Shown: piece after piece, positions 25,136 to 34,382 of the stretch
How the letters are laid out: each line of letters starts with the position of its first letter
How positions within the stretch are numbered: position 1 is the stretch's first letter
NCBI RefSeq assembly: GCF_009455635.1
Contig: NZ_QPER01000001.1
Location: 4,154,001 to 4,218,000 of the forward strand
Length of the DNA stretch: 64,000 nt
Direction: 5' to 3'
From: Paraburkholderia agricolaris
GTDB lineage: Bacteria; Pseudomonadota; Gammaproteobacteria; Burkholderiales; Burkholderiaceae
Translations under genes and position numbers: made by a program
The notes under the pieces: generated by a model
What the model was told of the DNA's origin: nothing
The model's input: only the letters and a program-made list of their open reading frames with translations
The model's database searches: none

Positions 25136-25825
25136 TCAGCCGTCCGCGAGGCCAAGGCAACGCCGCAGCCGGATCTGCAGCCATGAGCGCAGTTGGCGGC
25201 TGGACAGCGACAAAGGACCGGGGTCGTTCAGCACGCTGTTGACCAGCATGCCAAGAATCATCTGCAAGGTGGCGCGCACTTCGAATTCGAGCGCCTGGGT
25301 AGTGTCGTGATTCGCCTTGATGCCGCGCGACTGCGCCAACGCGCTGACGAGGCGCGGCACCATCATTGCCAGAACCTCGTGATTGGCCGACTTCACGACG
25401 TCCCAACTGGCTTTGCGCTGCGACGCCCGCAGCAATGACGCGTGATACAACCCGCGATTGCGCCGGAACGTCACAACGTAAAACGAAATAACTGCATCGG
25501 CAAGCGTGCCCGCATCGTTCGAACGCCAGGCCGGGTCACGCTCGACGGTCTCGCGTACGTGCTCGAGCCCCGCTTCCATTGCCGCATCCTGGAGGACATC
25601 GAAGAAGGCGTCCTTGTTGTCGAAGCGCCGATAGAACGCGCCGATCGACGTACCCGCGCGCTCGACGATGTCGTTGATCGACAGATCGTCGAGATTGCCG
25701 CTCGCTTCGATCAACTCGCGCCCGGCCTGCAGCATGCGAACGAGCCCTTGCTGACTGCGCGTCTGACGCGGCGCCGCGATGGCGCCCGGCTGCGTTTCGC
25801 GCCCGCGTGGTGAAGTCGTCGTCAT
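25136..25825 (-). CDS. TetR/AcrR family transcriptional regulator
   Basis: This 229-residue regulator has a basic tail, then a helix-turn-helix in residues about 45-65 (DLSINDIVERAGTSIGAFYRRFDNKDAFF), the classic TetR recognition pattern, and a helical ligand-binding domain (AVISFYVVTFRRNRGLY and on). It ends 109 bases before the alkylsulfatase gene and is read in the same direction. Matching operator-like inverted repeats before both genes (25103 and 25880) suggest that it represses itself and the alkylsulfatase until an inducer, perhaps the surfactant or its alcohol, binds. The ligand is an inference. Confidence 0.88.
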   Translation of the reverse strand: MTTTSPRGRETQPGAIAAPRQTRSQQGLVRMLQAGRELIEASGNLDDLSINDIVERAGTSIGAFYRRFDNKDAFFDVLQDAAMEAGLEHVRETVERDPAWRSNDAGTLADAVISFYVVTFRRNRGLYHASLLRASQRKASWDVVKSANHEVLAMMVPRLVSALAQSRGIKANHDTTQALEFEVRATLQMILGMLVNSVLNDPGPLSLSSRQLRSWLQIRLRRCLGLADG

Positions 25826-25878
25826 GCGCTGTTCAGTCTCGGTTCGCTGCTTCGATAATAGGGAAGATTCTCGTGAAA

Positions 25879-25896
25879 CCGGAATCTGGATTCCGG
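25879..25896. promoter_or_regulatory. Candidate TetR operator at the tetR promoter
   Basis: CCGGAATC-TG-GATTCCGG is a perfect 8-bp inverted repeat, about 54 bases before the tetR start. Read as CGGAAT-N4-ATTCCG it is identical in arms and spacing to 25103-25118. Confidence 0.68.
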
Positions 25897-25987
25897 ATCG
25901 TCCGCGATTGGGATCGCTGTGTCAACCGCATCCAGGGTAATCACGGGGACGCTCATCCGGTCACGCCGCCGGCCATTCGGCCGCCCG

Positions 25988-26944
25988 CTACGCCGTCGGC
26001 GCGCCGGGGTGCAGCAGGCCCTGCGCAGCGCGGTTGGCGTCCTCCATCACCTGCTCGGCAAGCCCCAACGCGGAATACGCGGCGGGCGAAGGCGTACGTT
26101 CGGCCAGATACACGAGCGCGAATTCCAGTGCGAGACGCGGGGGATTGACGAGCGGAATGCGCGCGAGCCGCCGCATTTCCAGATCCCGCCGCACTGCGGA
26201 CGCCGTGGAGAACAGCACCGCGTCGGTCTGCGCGGCGACGTCCTTCAGCACCGCCACGTCGTTGCATTCGATCTGCAACGGAATCTGCTCATGAGCACGA
26301 TACTTGAGCAGGCGATGCAAGGCGTCTTTCATGAACGCGGGCAAGCTCACCGAGACCAGCGGGAACTCGCGCAATGCCGCCAACTGCACGGTGTCGCGTG
26401 CAAACAGCGGATGGTCCGGCCGCGCGAACCAGCCGCCCTCGTGACGCGGCAGGCGCTGCAAGGTGACATCGGGCGTGACGGGGGGCACCCGGCGGTCGGT
26501 GACCAGAAAATCGATCTGTTCGCCACGCAGCTTGGCAAGCAGCCCATCGCCTTCGCCGAGTTCGATCGACACCTTGATCTTCGGAAAACGCCGCGCGAAC
26601 TCCACCAGCAAGTCCGGCAGCAGCACGACGGCCGCATAGGGTCCGAGGCCGATACGCACCTCGCCGAGTTCGTGCGCCTTCAGCAGTTCGACGTCGCGGA
26701 ACAGGCAACGCGTTTCGAACAGCACACGCCGGGCGCGCTCGACCAGCAGCCGCCCAGCCGCTGTCATCGCGACGCCGCGGGCGGCACGATCGAACAGCTT
26801 CATGCCGACTTCCTCCTCCAGCGCCTGAATGCTGCGGCTCAACGCCGGCTGGCTCAAATGAACCCGCTCGGCCGCGCGCGCAAAACTGCCTTCCTCGGCC
26901 AGTGCGATCAGATGGCCAAGGCGGCGGGAATTGACCTCATGCAT
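25988..26944 (-). CDS. LysR family transcriptional regulator
   Basis: A 318-residue LysR protein: helix-turn-helix in residues about 5-60 (LIALAEEGSFARAAERVHLSQPALSRSIQALEEEVG), LFDRAARGVAMTAAG linker start, then a two-lobed effector domain. The ATG at 26944 gives the usual start a few residues before the first helix; the frame is open to 26983. It is divergent from the MFS transporter gene at 27047 with 102 bases between, so it most likely controls that transporter. The ligand is unknown. Confidence 0.9.
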   Translation of the reverse strand: MHEVNSRRLGHLIALAEEGSFARAAERVHLSQPALSRSIQALEEEVGMKLFDRAARGVAMTAAGRLLVERARRVLFETRCLFRDVELLKAHELGEVRIGLGPYAAVVLLPDLLVEFARRFPKIKVSIELGEGDGLLAKLRGEQIDFLVTDRRVPPVTPDVTLQRLPRHEGGWFARPDHPLFARDTVQLAALREFPLVSVSLPAFMKDALHRLLKYRAHEQIPLQIECNDVAVLKDVAAQTDAVLFSTASAVRRDLEMRRLARIPLVNPPRLALEFALVYLAERTPSPAAYSALGLAEQVMEDANRAAQGLLHPGAPTA

Positions 26945-27046
26945 GATTTGCAAGCTCCCGATAACGAGAATGCACTTGAACAATTCACTTATACCACCTC
27001 AAATGGGCGAAAACCCAGCGCCCCGCGCCAGAAACGGAGACACGCC

Positions 27047-28393
27047 TTGCCCACTATTCTCAGCAGCACGAAGCGCTGCACGGCGCTAGCCGCCGACACG
27101 GCGCCGGTTCAGCCCGCCCAAGCACGCGAGGCCGCACAGGGGCGCCGCTGGGTAATCGTCGCCTCGCTGTTCCTGTTCATGCTGATCAATTTCGCCGACA
27201 AGGCCGTGCTCGGACTGGTCGCGATCCCGATGATGCATGACATGCAATTGACGCATGGTCAATTCGGCTTCGTCGGCAGTGCGTTTTTTCTGCTGTTCTC
27301 GATCTCGGGCATCGCCATTGGCCTGATTGCCGACCGCGTCAATATGAAATGGCTGCTTGCCGCGCTCGCGCTGATCTGGGCGGTCGCACAGTTGCCGCTC
27401 GCGTGGCCGACCAGCTTTGCCGTGTTGCTGCTATGCCGTGTCCTGCTGGGTGCGGGCGAAGGCCCGGCCTCGTCGCTCGCGTTGCATGTGGTCTATAGCT
27501 GGTTCGACGACCGTGAGCGCAGTCTTCCCACCGTCATCGTGCAACAGGGGGCAACGGCGGGCGTCATCATCGCGGGGCCCGCGCTCACCTACATCTCGCA
27601 GCGTTGGCACTGGCACGCAACGTTTCTCACGCTTGGCGCGGTCGGCGTCGGCTGGACGATCCTGTGGCTGTGTCTGGGCAAGACGGGGAATCGTCAGCAC
27701 AACCCATCACCCGCGCTTGCCGTTGCAGGGGCGGCCCCTCGCGCGGCGTCGTTGCGCTTGCGGCGCATGCTAGGCGACCGCACGGTCATCGGTGTGATGC
27801 TGCAATGCTTTGTCGCCTATGCGGTGATCGCGATCGGTTTCACCTGGGTGCCCGCGTATTTCCGGCTCGGCCTCGGCTTCGCAGCAACCGAGGCCGGCTG
27901 GCTGTTCGCGCTGCAAGTCGCGGCGCAGATCCCGATCGGCATCGCGCTCGCGATGATCTCGCATCGCATGCTCAAGCGTGGCGTGTCGTCGAAGGTAGCT
28001 CGCGGCAAATTGATCAGCGCGGCATGCGTGGTGAGCGGATTGGCGTACTGCGCATTGCTGTTCGGTGCGCCGCCGCTCGTCAAGGTCGCCTTGATGGGGC
28101 TCGCCAGCGCGTTGGCGCTCCAGACGTTCACCTTCGGTCCGATGCTGGTCGCCGAAGTCGCGCCAGTGGCGCGGCGCGGGGCCTTGCTCGCGATCACCAA
28201 CTCGATCTTCACCACTGCCGGACTGATCGGCCCCGTCGCGATGGGCAAGCTGCTCGGCGCGGCAGGCGACGCGCGTGGCTACGAGATCGGGTTCGCAGTA
28301 ACGGGCGTGCTGCTGCTGATCGTCGGCACAACGGGGTTCACGCTGATCGATCCGCAACGGTCGAAGCGGCGCATGGAAGGCGCGCCGGTGTAA
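27047..28393 (+). CDS. MFS transporter
   Basis: The 448-residue product has 12 predicted membrane segments starting with WVIVASLFLFMLINFADKAV, the MFS motif A-like GLIADRVNMKW after segment 2 and LLCRVLLGAGEGPASSLALHVVYSWF in segment 4, which is typical of the anion:cation symporter (ACS) branch that imports organic acids such as sugar acids and phthalates. The substrate is unknown. The start is a TTG at 27047 with GGAGA six bases upstream; the first ATG downstream would remove part of the first membrane segment. The open frame extending back to 25919 is only the antisense of the LysR gene. Confidence 0.85.
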   Translation: MPTILSSTKRCTALAADTAPVQPAQAREAAQGRRWVIVASLFLFMLINFADKAVLGLVAIPMMHDMQLTHGQFGFVGSAFFLLFSISGIAIGLIADRVNMKWLLAALALIWAVAQLPLAWPTSFAVLLLCRVLLGAGEGPASSLALHVVYSWFDDRERSLPTVIVQQGATAGVIIAGPALTYISQRWHWHATFLTLGAVGVGWTILWLCLGKTGNRQHNPSPALAVAGAAPRAASLRLRRMLGDRTVIGVMLQCFVAYAVIAIGFTWVPAYFRLGLGFAATEAGWLFALQVAAQIPIGIALAMISHRMLKRGVSSKVARGKLISAACVVSGLAYCALLFGAPPLVKVALMGLASALALQTFTFGPMLVAEVAPVARRGALLAITNSIFTTAGLIGPVAMGKLLGAAGDARGYEIGFAVTGVLLLIVGTTGFTLIDPQRSKRRMEGAPV

Positions 28394-28402
28394 ATCGGGC
28401 AT

Positions 28403-29512
28403 TCAAAACTGATGCCGCATACCGGCCATCAGGCCAATCTGGCTCCCCTTCTGCGCCAGCCCGACACCGTTGACGCCTTGCAACTGCGCGCCGATCAAAC
28501 CGCCCCGGTACAGCGAGTAGTCGCCTTCCAGATAGACATCGGTGCGCAACGAAAGGTTGTAGTCGGCGACCAGTTGGTACTGCCACGCTGACCCGTTCTG
28601 CGCGGCGGTTTTGCCGTCCTGCAGGGTGCGCCACACGTTCGCGGCGAAGTGCCACGCGTTACCGACCTGCTGCGTGATGCCGCCCATGATCATGCGACGC
28701 CGCGAAAAATCGGTGTACTTGAGCGCGGCCAGCGCAGGCGCGGTAAACGGCCCGTTGGCAAAATTCGAAAAGCCGGCGTCATTCTGATTGACGATATAGC
28801 CGGCGGAGAACCGGGTCATGTTCCACGTGTACGACCCGCCGAAGGTCCACGCTTTCGCCGCGGCACCATTGACTGAATCTTTCGACTCCTGATACGCGCC
28901 GCCGAAGGTGAACGGGCCGCCCGGTGCGTAAGCGGCCGCCACGCCCACCTGGCTGCCGTACGAATTGCCCGCGTTGCCGCCGAATGCGTAGCCGGCGGCG
29001 AGATTGAAACCCGCATACTTCGCCTGATACTGCACCTGGTTGCTGGTCCAGATGCCGCCGGTCATCGTCACTTCCGGCTGAAAGCTGAAATCGTATGGAA
29101 TCCAGAGATTGCTGCCATAACCGCCAATGGTCACGCCCTCGATCATCGCGTTGTACTGACGGCCGAAGATCACCTGACCATAGGAATCCGAGCGCACGCC
29201 CACTTGCGCTTCATTGAAGAATGGCAAGGTGGGATCGCTTTGGCCGCTATTCATGTAGAAACGGTTTTCGAGCTTGAAGAACGTCGACCAGCCGCCGCCC
29301 AGATCCTCGGTGCCCCTGATACCCCAGCGGCTCTCCGTCATGCCGCTATTACCGAGCCCGAGTGACGAATCACCGGCCTGATTTGCATGAGTCAGATAAC
29401 GCACGCTCTCGTCGATCACGCCGTAAAGCGTCACGCTCGATTGGGCATGCGCCATGTGGCACGCCAACGCTGCGGGCACGGCCGCCATCGCCCACCTGCT
29501 TACGTTCTTCAT
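28403..29512 (-). CDS. Gram-negative general porin
   Basis: The 369-residue precursor has a signal peptide (MKNVSRWAMAAVPAALACHMAHA, cleaved before QSSVTLYG), the Burkholderiaceae porin start SSVTLYGVIDESVRYLTHAN, the L3-type segment GQVIFGRQYNAM and alternating beta strands to a terminal phenylalanine (MRHQF), the BAM recognition signal. It forms a trimeric outer-membrane channel. ATG 29512 is preceded by GAGGAGACGAA. It converges with the MFS gene, nine bases apart. Confidence 0.93.
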   Translation of the reverse strand: MKNVSRWAMAAVPAALACHMAHAQSSVTLYGVIDESVRYLTHANQAGDSSLGLGNSGMTESRWGIRGTEDLGGGWSTFFKLENRFYMNSGQSDPTLPFFNEAQVGVRSDSYGQVIFGRQYNAMIEGVTIGGYGSNLWIPYDFSFQPEVTMTGGIWTSNQVQYQAKYAGFNLAAGYAFGGNAGNSYGSQVGVAAAYAPGGPFTFGGAYQESKDSVNGAAAKAWTFGGSYTWNMTRFSAGYIVNQNDAGFSNFANGPFTAPALAALKYTDFSRRRMIMGGITQQVGNAWHFAANVWRTLQDGKTAAQNGSAWQYQLVADYNLSLRTDVYLEGDYSLYRGGLIGAQLQGVNGVGLAQKGSQIGLMAGMRHQF

Positions 29513-29868
29513 TTCGTCTCCTCGTACAGGTTCCCGCTTTTTACGGATATTCGACACCGCCACGCTCGACGCAAAGTACCGGCACGCTGCTCATCTGAGG
29601 CCGCGCAAATCGACGGAAGACGCCATCCGGGTCTGCGTCGGAACTCATCACGAAGGCCCGTACAAGCTGCTTGAATGAGCTGACGAAATGCGCGTGGATG
29701 AACCTTAGCGCGAAATCAGGGCGGTAAGAAAATAGACTGACATAAGTGTTGTTCTCGTATCGAAACGCTTGCAGCTTGTAAGAAGCACGCGTAGGCGGTG
29801 GGGTCATCGCATGGCGGGAGGGACGGATTTGATATCGTACGATCTATAACTACTACGCCACGAGACCC
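29513..29868. promoter_or_regulatory. Divergent control region, porin and EamA exporter
   Basis: No gene is supported in these 356 bases. A perfect 10-bp palindrome ATCGTACGAT lies at 29834-29843, about 25 bases before the EamA start, overlapping where its promoter should be; a GntR- or LysR-type operator is possible. The rest shows no clear structure. Confidence 0.35.
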
Positions 29869-30804
29869 ATGAGCGCCACCGCCCTGCCCGCCCGCCGCAC
29901 CCTGGACAGCTTTGCCATCCTTCTGATGATTGGCTTGTGCGCGATCTGGGGACTGCAGCAAGTCGCGATCAAAAGCGCCAACACCGCATTGCCACCGATA
30001 TTTCAGGCGGGTTTGCGCTCGGCGATTGCCGCGGTGCTGGTCTGGGGCTGGGCGCGATCGCGCGGCACCCCGCTGTTTCGCGACGACGGCACGTTGGGCG
30101 CGGGCTTGCTCGCGGGCGTGCTGTTCGCCGGCGAATTCGTGTGCATTTTTCTCGGCCTGACGCTAACCAGCGCTTCGCGCATGGCGGTGTTTCTGTACAC
30201 CGCCCCCTGCTTCACAGCGCTCGGCTTGCACTGGTTCGCCGATGGCGAGCGGATGCGGCGCACCCAGTGGCTCGGCATCCTGGTGGCGTTCGCGGGCATG
30301 GCGCTAGCGTTCGCAGACGGCTTCCTGCACGGCCACGCGGCGCAGGGCTCGACCCTGCAGGGCGTCGCCGGCGACGCGCTCGGCGTGCTGGCCGGCGTCT
30401 TGTGGGCCGCGACCACCGTGGTGGTGCGTGCCACGCGACTTGCCCACTCGAGCGCCAGCAAGACGCTGTTCTATCAATTGATGGTGTCGGCTGTGGTGCT
30501 GCTCGCGCTCGCGCTGGGGCTCGGCCAGGCACGCGTGGAAACCGTCACGCCACTCGCGGTGATGAGCGTTGCGTATCAGGCAGTGGTCGTGGCGTTCGTC
30601 AGCTATCTGGTGTGGTTCTGGCTGTTGACCCGTTACGTCGCGTCGCGCCTGTCGGTGTTCTCGTTCCTGACGCCGCTGTTTGGCGTGACCTTCGGCGTAC
30701 TGTTGCTCGGCGAGTCGTTCAGCCTGCGCTTTCTGATGGCGGCGGCGCTGGTTCTCGTCGGCATTGCGCTGGTCAATGCGCCCGTGAAGCGGGCTGCTGC
30801 TTAA
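29869..30804 (+). CDS. EamA family (DMT) transporter
   Basis: This 311-residue inner-membrane protein has ten predicted segments made of two EamA repeats (about residues 15-145 and 165-305), with the repeat signatures WGLQQVAIKSA near the start and the end FGVTFGVLLLGESFSLRFLMAAALVLVGIAL. Members export amino acids, metabolites or drugs; substrate unknown. It starts 357 bases from the divergent porin gene and converges with rsmA. Confidence 0.87.
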   Translation: MSATALPARRTLDSFAILLMIGLCAIWGLQQVAIKSANTALPPIFQAGLRSAIAAVLVWGWARSRGTPLFRDDGTLGAGLLAGVLFAGEFVCIFLGLTLTSASRMAVFLYTAPCFTALGLHWFADGERMRRTQWLGILVAFAGMALAFADGFLHGHAAQGSTLQGVAGDALGVLAGVLWAATTVVVRATRLAHSSASKTLFYQLMVSAVVLLALALGLGQARVETVTPLAVMSVAYQAVVVAFVSYLVWFWLLTRYVASRLSVFSFLTPLFGVTFGVLLLGESFSLRFLMAAALVLVGIALVNAPVKRAAA

Positions 30805-30885
30805 CGGGTGGAGTGCGCGCGGCGCGTTTCACACGCGCTGCAGGACGCAGCGCGCTTCCTTCAGTTCAGGACCGTGCAACGCGAC

Positions 30886-31782
30886 TCACGCGTCGTCAGT
30901 TCCAGTTCCAGTTCCAGTTCCAGTTCCAGTGTCCGCGGCTGCGGCATCGCGCGCCGGCGAAGCCGCCACGATCTGCGCCACACGCACATATTCGGCCACC
31001 GGCACATCTTCGGCGCGGCGCTGCAGATCGAAACCCAGCGCTTCGAAATCCACCAGATCACGAAACGCGGCCAAGGTGTTGCGCAGCATCTTGCGCCGCT
31101 GCGAGAAGGCCGCCGTGACTACCTCGCCGAGCACGCGCTCGTCCACGGCCGGCAATTCATGCGGTTCGTACGGAATCATCCGCACGATCGCAGAATCGAC
31201 CTTCGGCGGCGGCTGGAATGCCTCAGGCGGCACATCGAGTTGCTTATCGATCACGTAGCGATATTGCAGCATGACCGACAGGCGGCTGAACGCCTTGGTG
31301 CCCGGCTCCGCCACCATGCGATCGACCACTTCGTTCTGCAGCATGAAATGCTGATCGATCACGCGATCCGCGAAGGCGGTCAGATGAAACAGCAAGGGGC
31401 TCGAAATGTTGTACGGCAGATTGCCGACAATGCGCAGCGACGCCTTCTCACCAGGCGCTGCCAACGTGCCGAAGTCAAACGCGAGCGCGTCACCCGCATG
31501 CAACTCGAGCAAGGCGCCGAATTTCGTCTTAAGACGGCCGATCAGATCGCGATCCAGCTCGACCGCATGTAACGGCGCCTCGGGCGTCGCCAGACGCTCG
31601 ATCAACGGTTCGGTGAGCGCGCCAAGCCCTGGTCCGATCTCGACCATGCGCTCGCCCCGCTGCGGCCGGATCACGTCGACGATCGAATCGATCACGCCGA
31701 TATCGACCAGAAAATTCTGCCCGAAACGCTTGCGCGCGATATGGCCCTGGTGGCGGCCCTGTTGCTGTCTGCTGGTGGACAT
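30886..31782 (-). CDS. rsmA: 16S rRNA (adenine-N6,N6) dimethyltransferase RsmA/KsgA
   Basis: KsgA dimethylates A1518 and A1519 of 16S rRNA during small-subunit assembly. The 298-residue product has [11 protein letters not shown] at the start, SAM motif [14 protein letters not shown] and the catalytic [11 protein letters not shown], all intact. It is 20-30 residues longer than usual because of a C-terminal tail, [15 protein letters not shown], made by a hexanucleotide repeat. It is the last gene of the lptD-surA-pdxA-rsmA cluster, a conserved order, although 152 bases separate it from pdxA. Confidence 0.96.
   Translation of the reverse strand: MSTSRQQQGRHQGHIARKRFGQNFLVDIGVIDSIVDVIRPQRGERMVEIGPGLGALTEPLIERLATPEAPLHAVELDRDLIGRLKTKFGALLELHAGDALAFDFGTLAAPGEKASLRIVGNLPYNISSPLLFHLTAFADRVIDQHFMLQNEVVDRMVAEPGTKAFSRLSVMLQYRYVIDKQLDVPPEAFQPPPKVDSAIVRMIPYEPHELPAVDERVLGEVVTAAFSQRRKMLRNTLAAFRDLVDFEALGFDLQRRAEDVPVAEYVRVAQIVAASPARDAAAADTGTGTGTGTGTDDA
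30897..30930. repeat. Hexanucleotide microsatellite in rsmA
   Basis: Five full CAGTTC units plus CAGT. On the coding strand it spells alternating Thr and Gly codons. Unit length is a multiple of three, so changes in copy number keep the frame and only alter the tail length. Confidence 0.9.
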
Positions 31783-31934
31783 CGAAGAAACGCTTTGAAA
31801 GAGAACTGCTTAAGAATAGGAGCAACCGGGAGCAATCAGGAACAACCCGGCAACAAACCAGGGCCACGCGCGCCACGAACGCGAAAACAGCAAGCGGCGA
31901 GAAGCGCGTAAGCCCCGTCTGCGCGGCTGCTGGA

Positions 31935-32945
31935 TCAGCCCGCGCGGCGGTGCTGCGCCATCGAAACCGCCGTATCGATCGCGGCGATCAGACTGCCCGC
32001 GTCGGCACGGCCGGTGCCGGCCAGATCGAGCGCGGTGCCGTGATCGACCGAGGTGCGAATGATCGGCAAGCCGAGCGTGATGTTGATGCCTTCACCGAAG
32101 GTCGCGTACTTCAACACCGGCAGACCCTGATCGTGGAACATCGCCAGCACGCAGTCGGCCTGCTCCAGATAACGCGGCTGGAACAAGGTGTCCGCCGGAT
32201 AGGGGCCAGGCGCGTCGATGCCTTGCTCGTTCGCGAGCTTCAGTGCCGGGGAAATCACCTCGATTTCCTCGCGGCCCAGATAACCGTTTTCGCCCGCATG
32301 CGGGTTCAACCCCGTCACGAGGATGCGCGGCGCGGGCAAACCAAAGTGATGGCGCAAATCGTGATCGACGATGCGCAGCGTCTCGACGATCCCGTCGATC
32401 GTTAGCGCGGCAGAGACGTCTTTGAGCGGCAGATGCGTGGTAGCCAGCGCGACGCGCAACGGGCGCTTGCCAGTGCCGGCCAGCATCATCACCACGCGCG
32501 GCGTGTGCGTGCGCTCAGCCAGATATTCCGTGTGGCCGGTGAACGGGACGCCGGCGTCGTTGATGGTGCTCTTTTGCAGCGGCGCGGTGACGATCGCGTC
32601 GAACGTGCCGGCCACGGCGCCGTCGATCGCGCTGTCGAGCAGATCGAGCACGTAGCGGCCGTTGGCGGCGTCCAGCTTGCCGGCCAGCGAGGGCGCACCG
32701 AGCGGCCTATGCTGCACCCGCACGCGCTTGCCTTGCGCCAGCAACGCGGCCCAATCGACCCCGACTGCGCGCGCGCGGTCCGCCAGCAAATCCGCATCGC
32801 CCAGCACGGTGAACTGTGCGTGAGGCCAATGCGCCGCCGCACCCGCCAGCGCCTGCGCGGTCAGCTCGGGGCCGACGCCGGCGGGCTCGCCGGTCGTGAT
32901 CGCGATCTGCAACGGAAGGCTGGTGGGCTGCGCGGCGGTTGTCAT
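31935..32945 (-). CDS. pdxA: 4-hydroxythreonine-4-phosphate dehydrogenase
   Basis: PdxA oxidises 4-phosphohydroxy-L-threonine with NAD(P)+ in the DXP-dependent pathway to pyridoxal phosphate. The 336-residue sequence has [19 protein letters not shown] at the start, [12 protein letters not shown] (metal-ligand His), the [16 protein letters not shown] segment and [12 protein letters not shown] with the next metal His; the end contains [16 protein letters not shown]. All catalytic stretches are kept. It follows surA by five bases in the cluster. Confidence 0.96.
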   Translation of the reverse strand: MTTAAQPTSLPLQIAITTGEPAGVGPELTAQALAGAAAHWPHAQFTVLGDADLLADRARAVGVDWAALLAQGKRVRVQHRPLGAPSLAGKLDAANGRYVLDLLDSAIDGAVAGTFDAIVTAPLQKSTINDAGVPFTGHTEYLAERTHTPRVVMMLAGTGKRPLRVALATTHLPLKDVSAALTIDGIVETLRIVDHDLRHHFGLPAPRILVTGLNPHAGENGYLGREEIEVISPALKLANEQGIDAPGPYPADTLFQPRYLEQADCVLAMFHDQGLPVLKYATFGEGINITLGLPIIRTSVDHGTALDLAGTGRADAGSLIAAIDTAVSMAQHRRAG

Positions 32946-32950
32946 GATGT

Positions 32951-34306
32951 TTATTGCATGCTCGACAGGGTCGGCTTCACTTCCACGTAGGCGGTGTCGC
33001 GCAATTCGCGCAACCAGTCGGCGTAGGCCTGTTCCGCCTTGCGCTGACCGATCGCCTGACGCGCCAGATCCATCTGCTGCGAAACCGAGCCTTCCGATTC
33101 GCGGCGGCCCAGCACCTGAATCAGGTGGTAACCGTATTCGCTGCGCACCGGATCGCTGATCTGACCGTCCTGCAGGCTGTTCATCGCGCGCTCGAATTCC
33201 GGCACCGTCTCGCCCGGGCTGATCCAGCCGAGGTCGCCGCCTTGCGACGACGAACCGTCTTGCGAGTAGGTGTGGGCAAACTTCGCGAAGTCGCCGCCGG
33301 CGGCGATCTCGTTCTTGATTTCGAGCAGCTTCTGACGCGCTTGCGGCTCGGACATGCCGTCGCCGACGCGCAGCAGAATGTGGCGAACGTGCGTTTGCAC
33401 GAGCTTCGGTGCATCGGAGCTGGTGCCCTGGCCGGCGCGACGATCGACGAGGCGCAAGATTTCGAAGCCGTCGTTGGTGCGGATCAGATCCGGATTGATC
33501 TCGCCTGGACGCAGCGTCGAAGCGGCCTTGACGAACTCAGGCGGCAGCTTGGACGGCGGCACGAAACCCGTGTCGCCACCTTTCGACGCATCCGGCGCCT
33601 GCGAATTCGACTTCGCCAGCTTCTCGAAGTTGGCGCCGCCTTTGGCTTCGGCCAGCAGGGCCTGAGCCTTTTTCTGCGCGGTTTCAATATCGGTTTCCGA
33701 GGCGTTCAGCGGCGCCTTCAGGAAGATGTGCTGAAGGTGCAGATCGCTCGTCAGACCGGCGTTCGGGCCGCGCTGGCTGGCAATGTAGTTCGCGACCTCG
33801 GCGTCCGACACCGTGACCTTGCTGTCCACTTCCTTCTCACGCAGACGCGAGAGCGTCAGCTCGGTGCGTGCGTCTTTCGTGAAGGTGGTCCAGGGCACGC
33901 CTTGCGCCTCGATGCGCGAGCGATACATGTCGAGCGACATGTTGTTGGCCTGCGCGAGCCGCTCGAGCGTTTTTTGCACGGCGGCGTCGTCGATGTTGAT
34001 GCCGTCTTCTTTCGCCTTCTGCAACTGGATGCGTTCCAGCACCATCTGGTTGAGCACCTGCTGGCGCAACTGGTCCATCGGCGGGACCGGAGCGTTCTGC
34101 TGGTTCAGCCGGTGGGTAATCAGGCCGATGCGATCATCGAGCTCGCGCCGTGTAATGACACCGTTGTTGACCACTGCGGCGATGGTGTCGACCGTCTGGC
34201 CGTTATTGCCGGACGACAGCGCCTGCGCCTGAGCGGGCGCAACCGACAGGAAAGACGCTGCGGCGACCAGACCGGCCGCAAGTGTTGCCAAGCGAAGCTT
34301 TTTCAT
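32951..34306 (-). CDS. surA: Periplasmic chaperone/peptidyl-prolyl isomerase SurA
   Basis: The 451-residue precursor has a signal peptide ([21 protein letters not shown] to AQA), the N-terminal chaperone domain ([22 protein letters not shown]), and two parvulin domains (first around QHIFLKAPL, second around [11 protein letters not shown] with [22 protein letters not shown]). SurA escorts outer-membrane proteins, notably LptD encoded just upstream. ATG 34306 is the usual start, but a GTG three codons earlier (34315) has GGAG at the ideal five-base distance and may be the true start. Confidence 0.96.
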   Translation of the reverse strand: MKKLRLATLAAGLVAAASFLSVAPAQAQALSSGNNGQTVDTIAAVVNNGVITRRELDDRIGLITHRLNQQNAPVPPMDQLRQQVLNQMVLERIQLQKAKEDGINIDDAAVQKTLERLAQANNMSLDMYRSRIEAQGVPWTTFTKDARTELTLSRLREKEVDSKVTVSDAEVANYIASQRGPNAGLTSDLHLQHIFLKAPLNASETDIETAQKKAQALLAEAKGGANFEKLAKSNSQAPDASKGGDTGFVPPSKLPPEFVKAASTLRPGEINPDLIRTNDGFEILRLVDRRAGQGTSSDAPKLVQTHVRHILLRVGDGMSEPQARQKLLEIKNEIAAGGDFAKFAHTYSQDGSSSQGGDLGWISPGETVPEFERAMNSLQDGQISDPVRSEYGYHLIQVLGRRESEGSVSQQMDLARQAIGQRKAEQAYADWLRELRDTAYVEVKPTLSSMQ

Positions 34307-34382
34307 GATTGCCACAGATACTCCAATGATGTCGGGCGCGCCTGGCCCGTCTTTTCGCATGCGATAAATGATCGCGCCAGCG

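Noticed and set aside
25919..27046. Long N-terminal extension of the MFS transporter
   Set aside because: This part is antisense to the LysR gene and carries no membrane segments; a TTG with ribosome site at 27047 gives the right protein.
30897..30930. Possible CRISPR-like array
   Set aside because: The repeats are contiguous hexamers without spacers, inside the rsmA coding frame.
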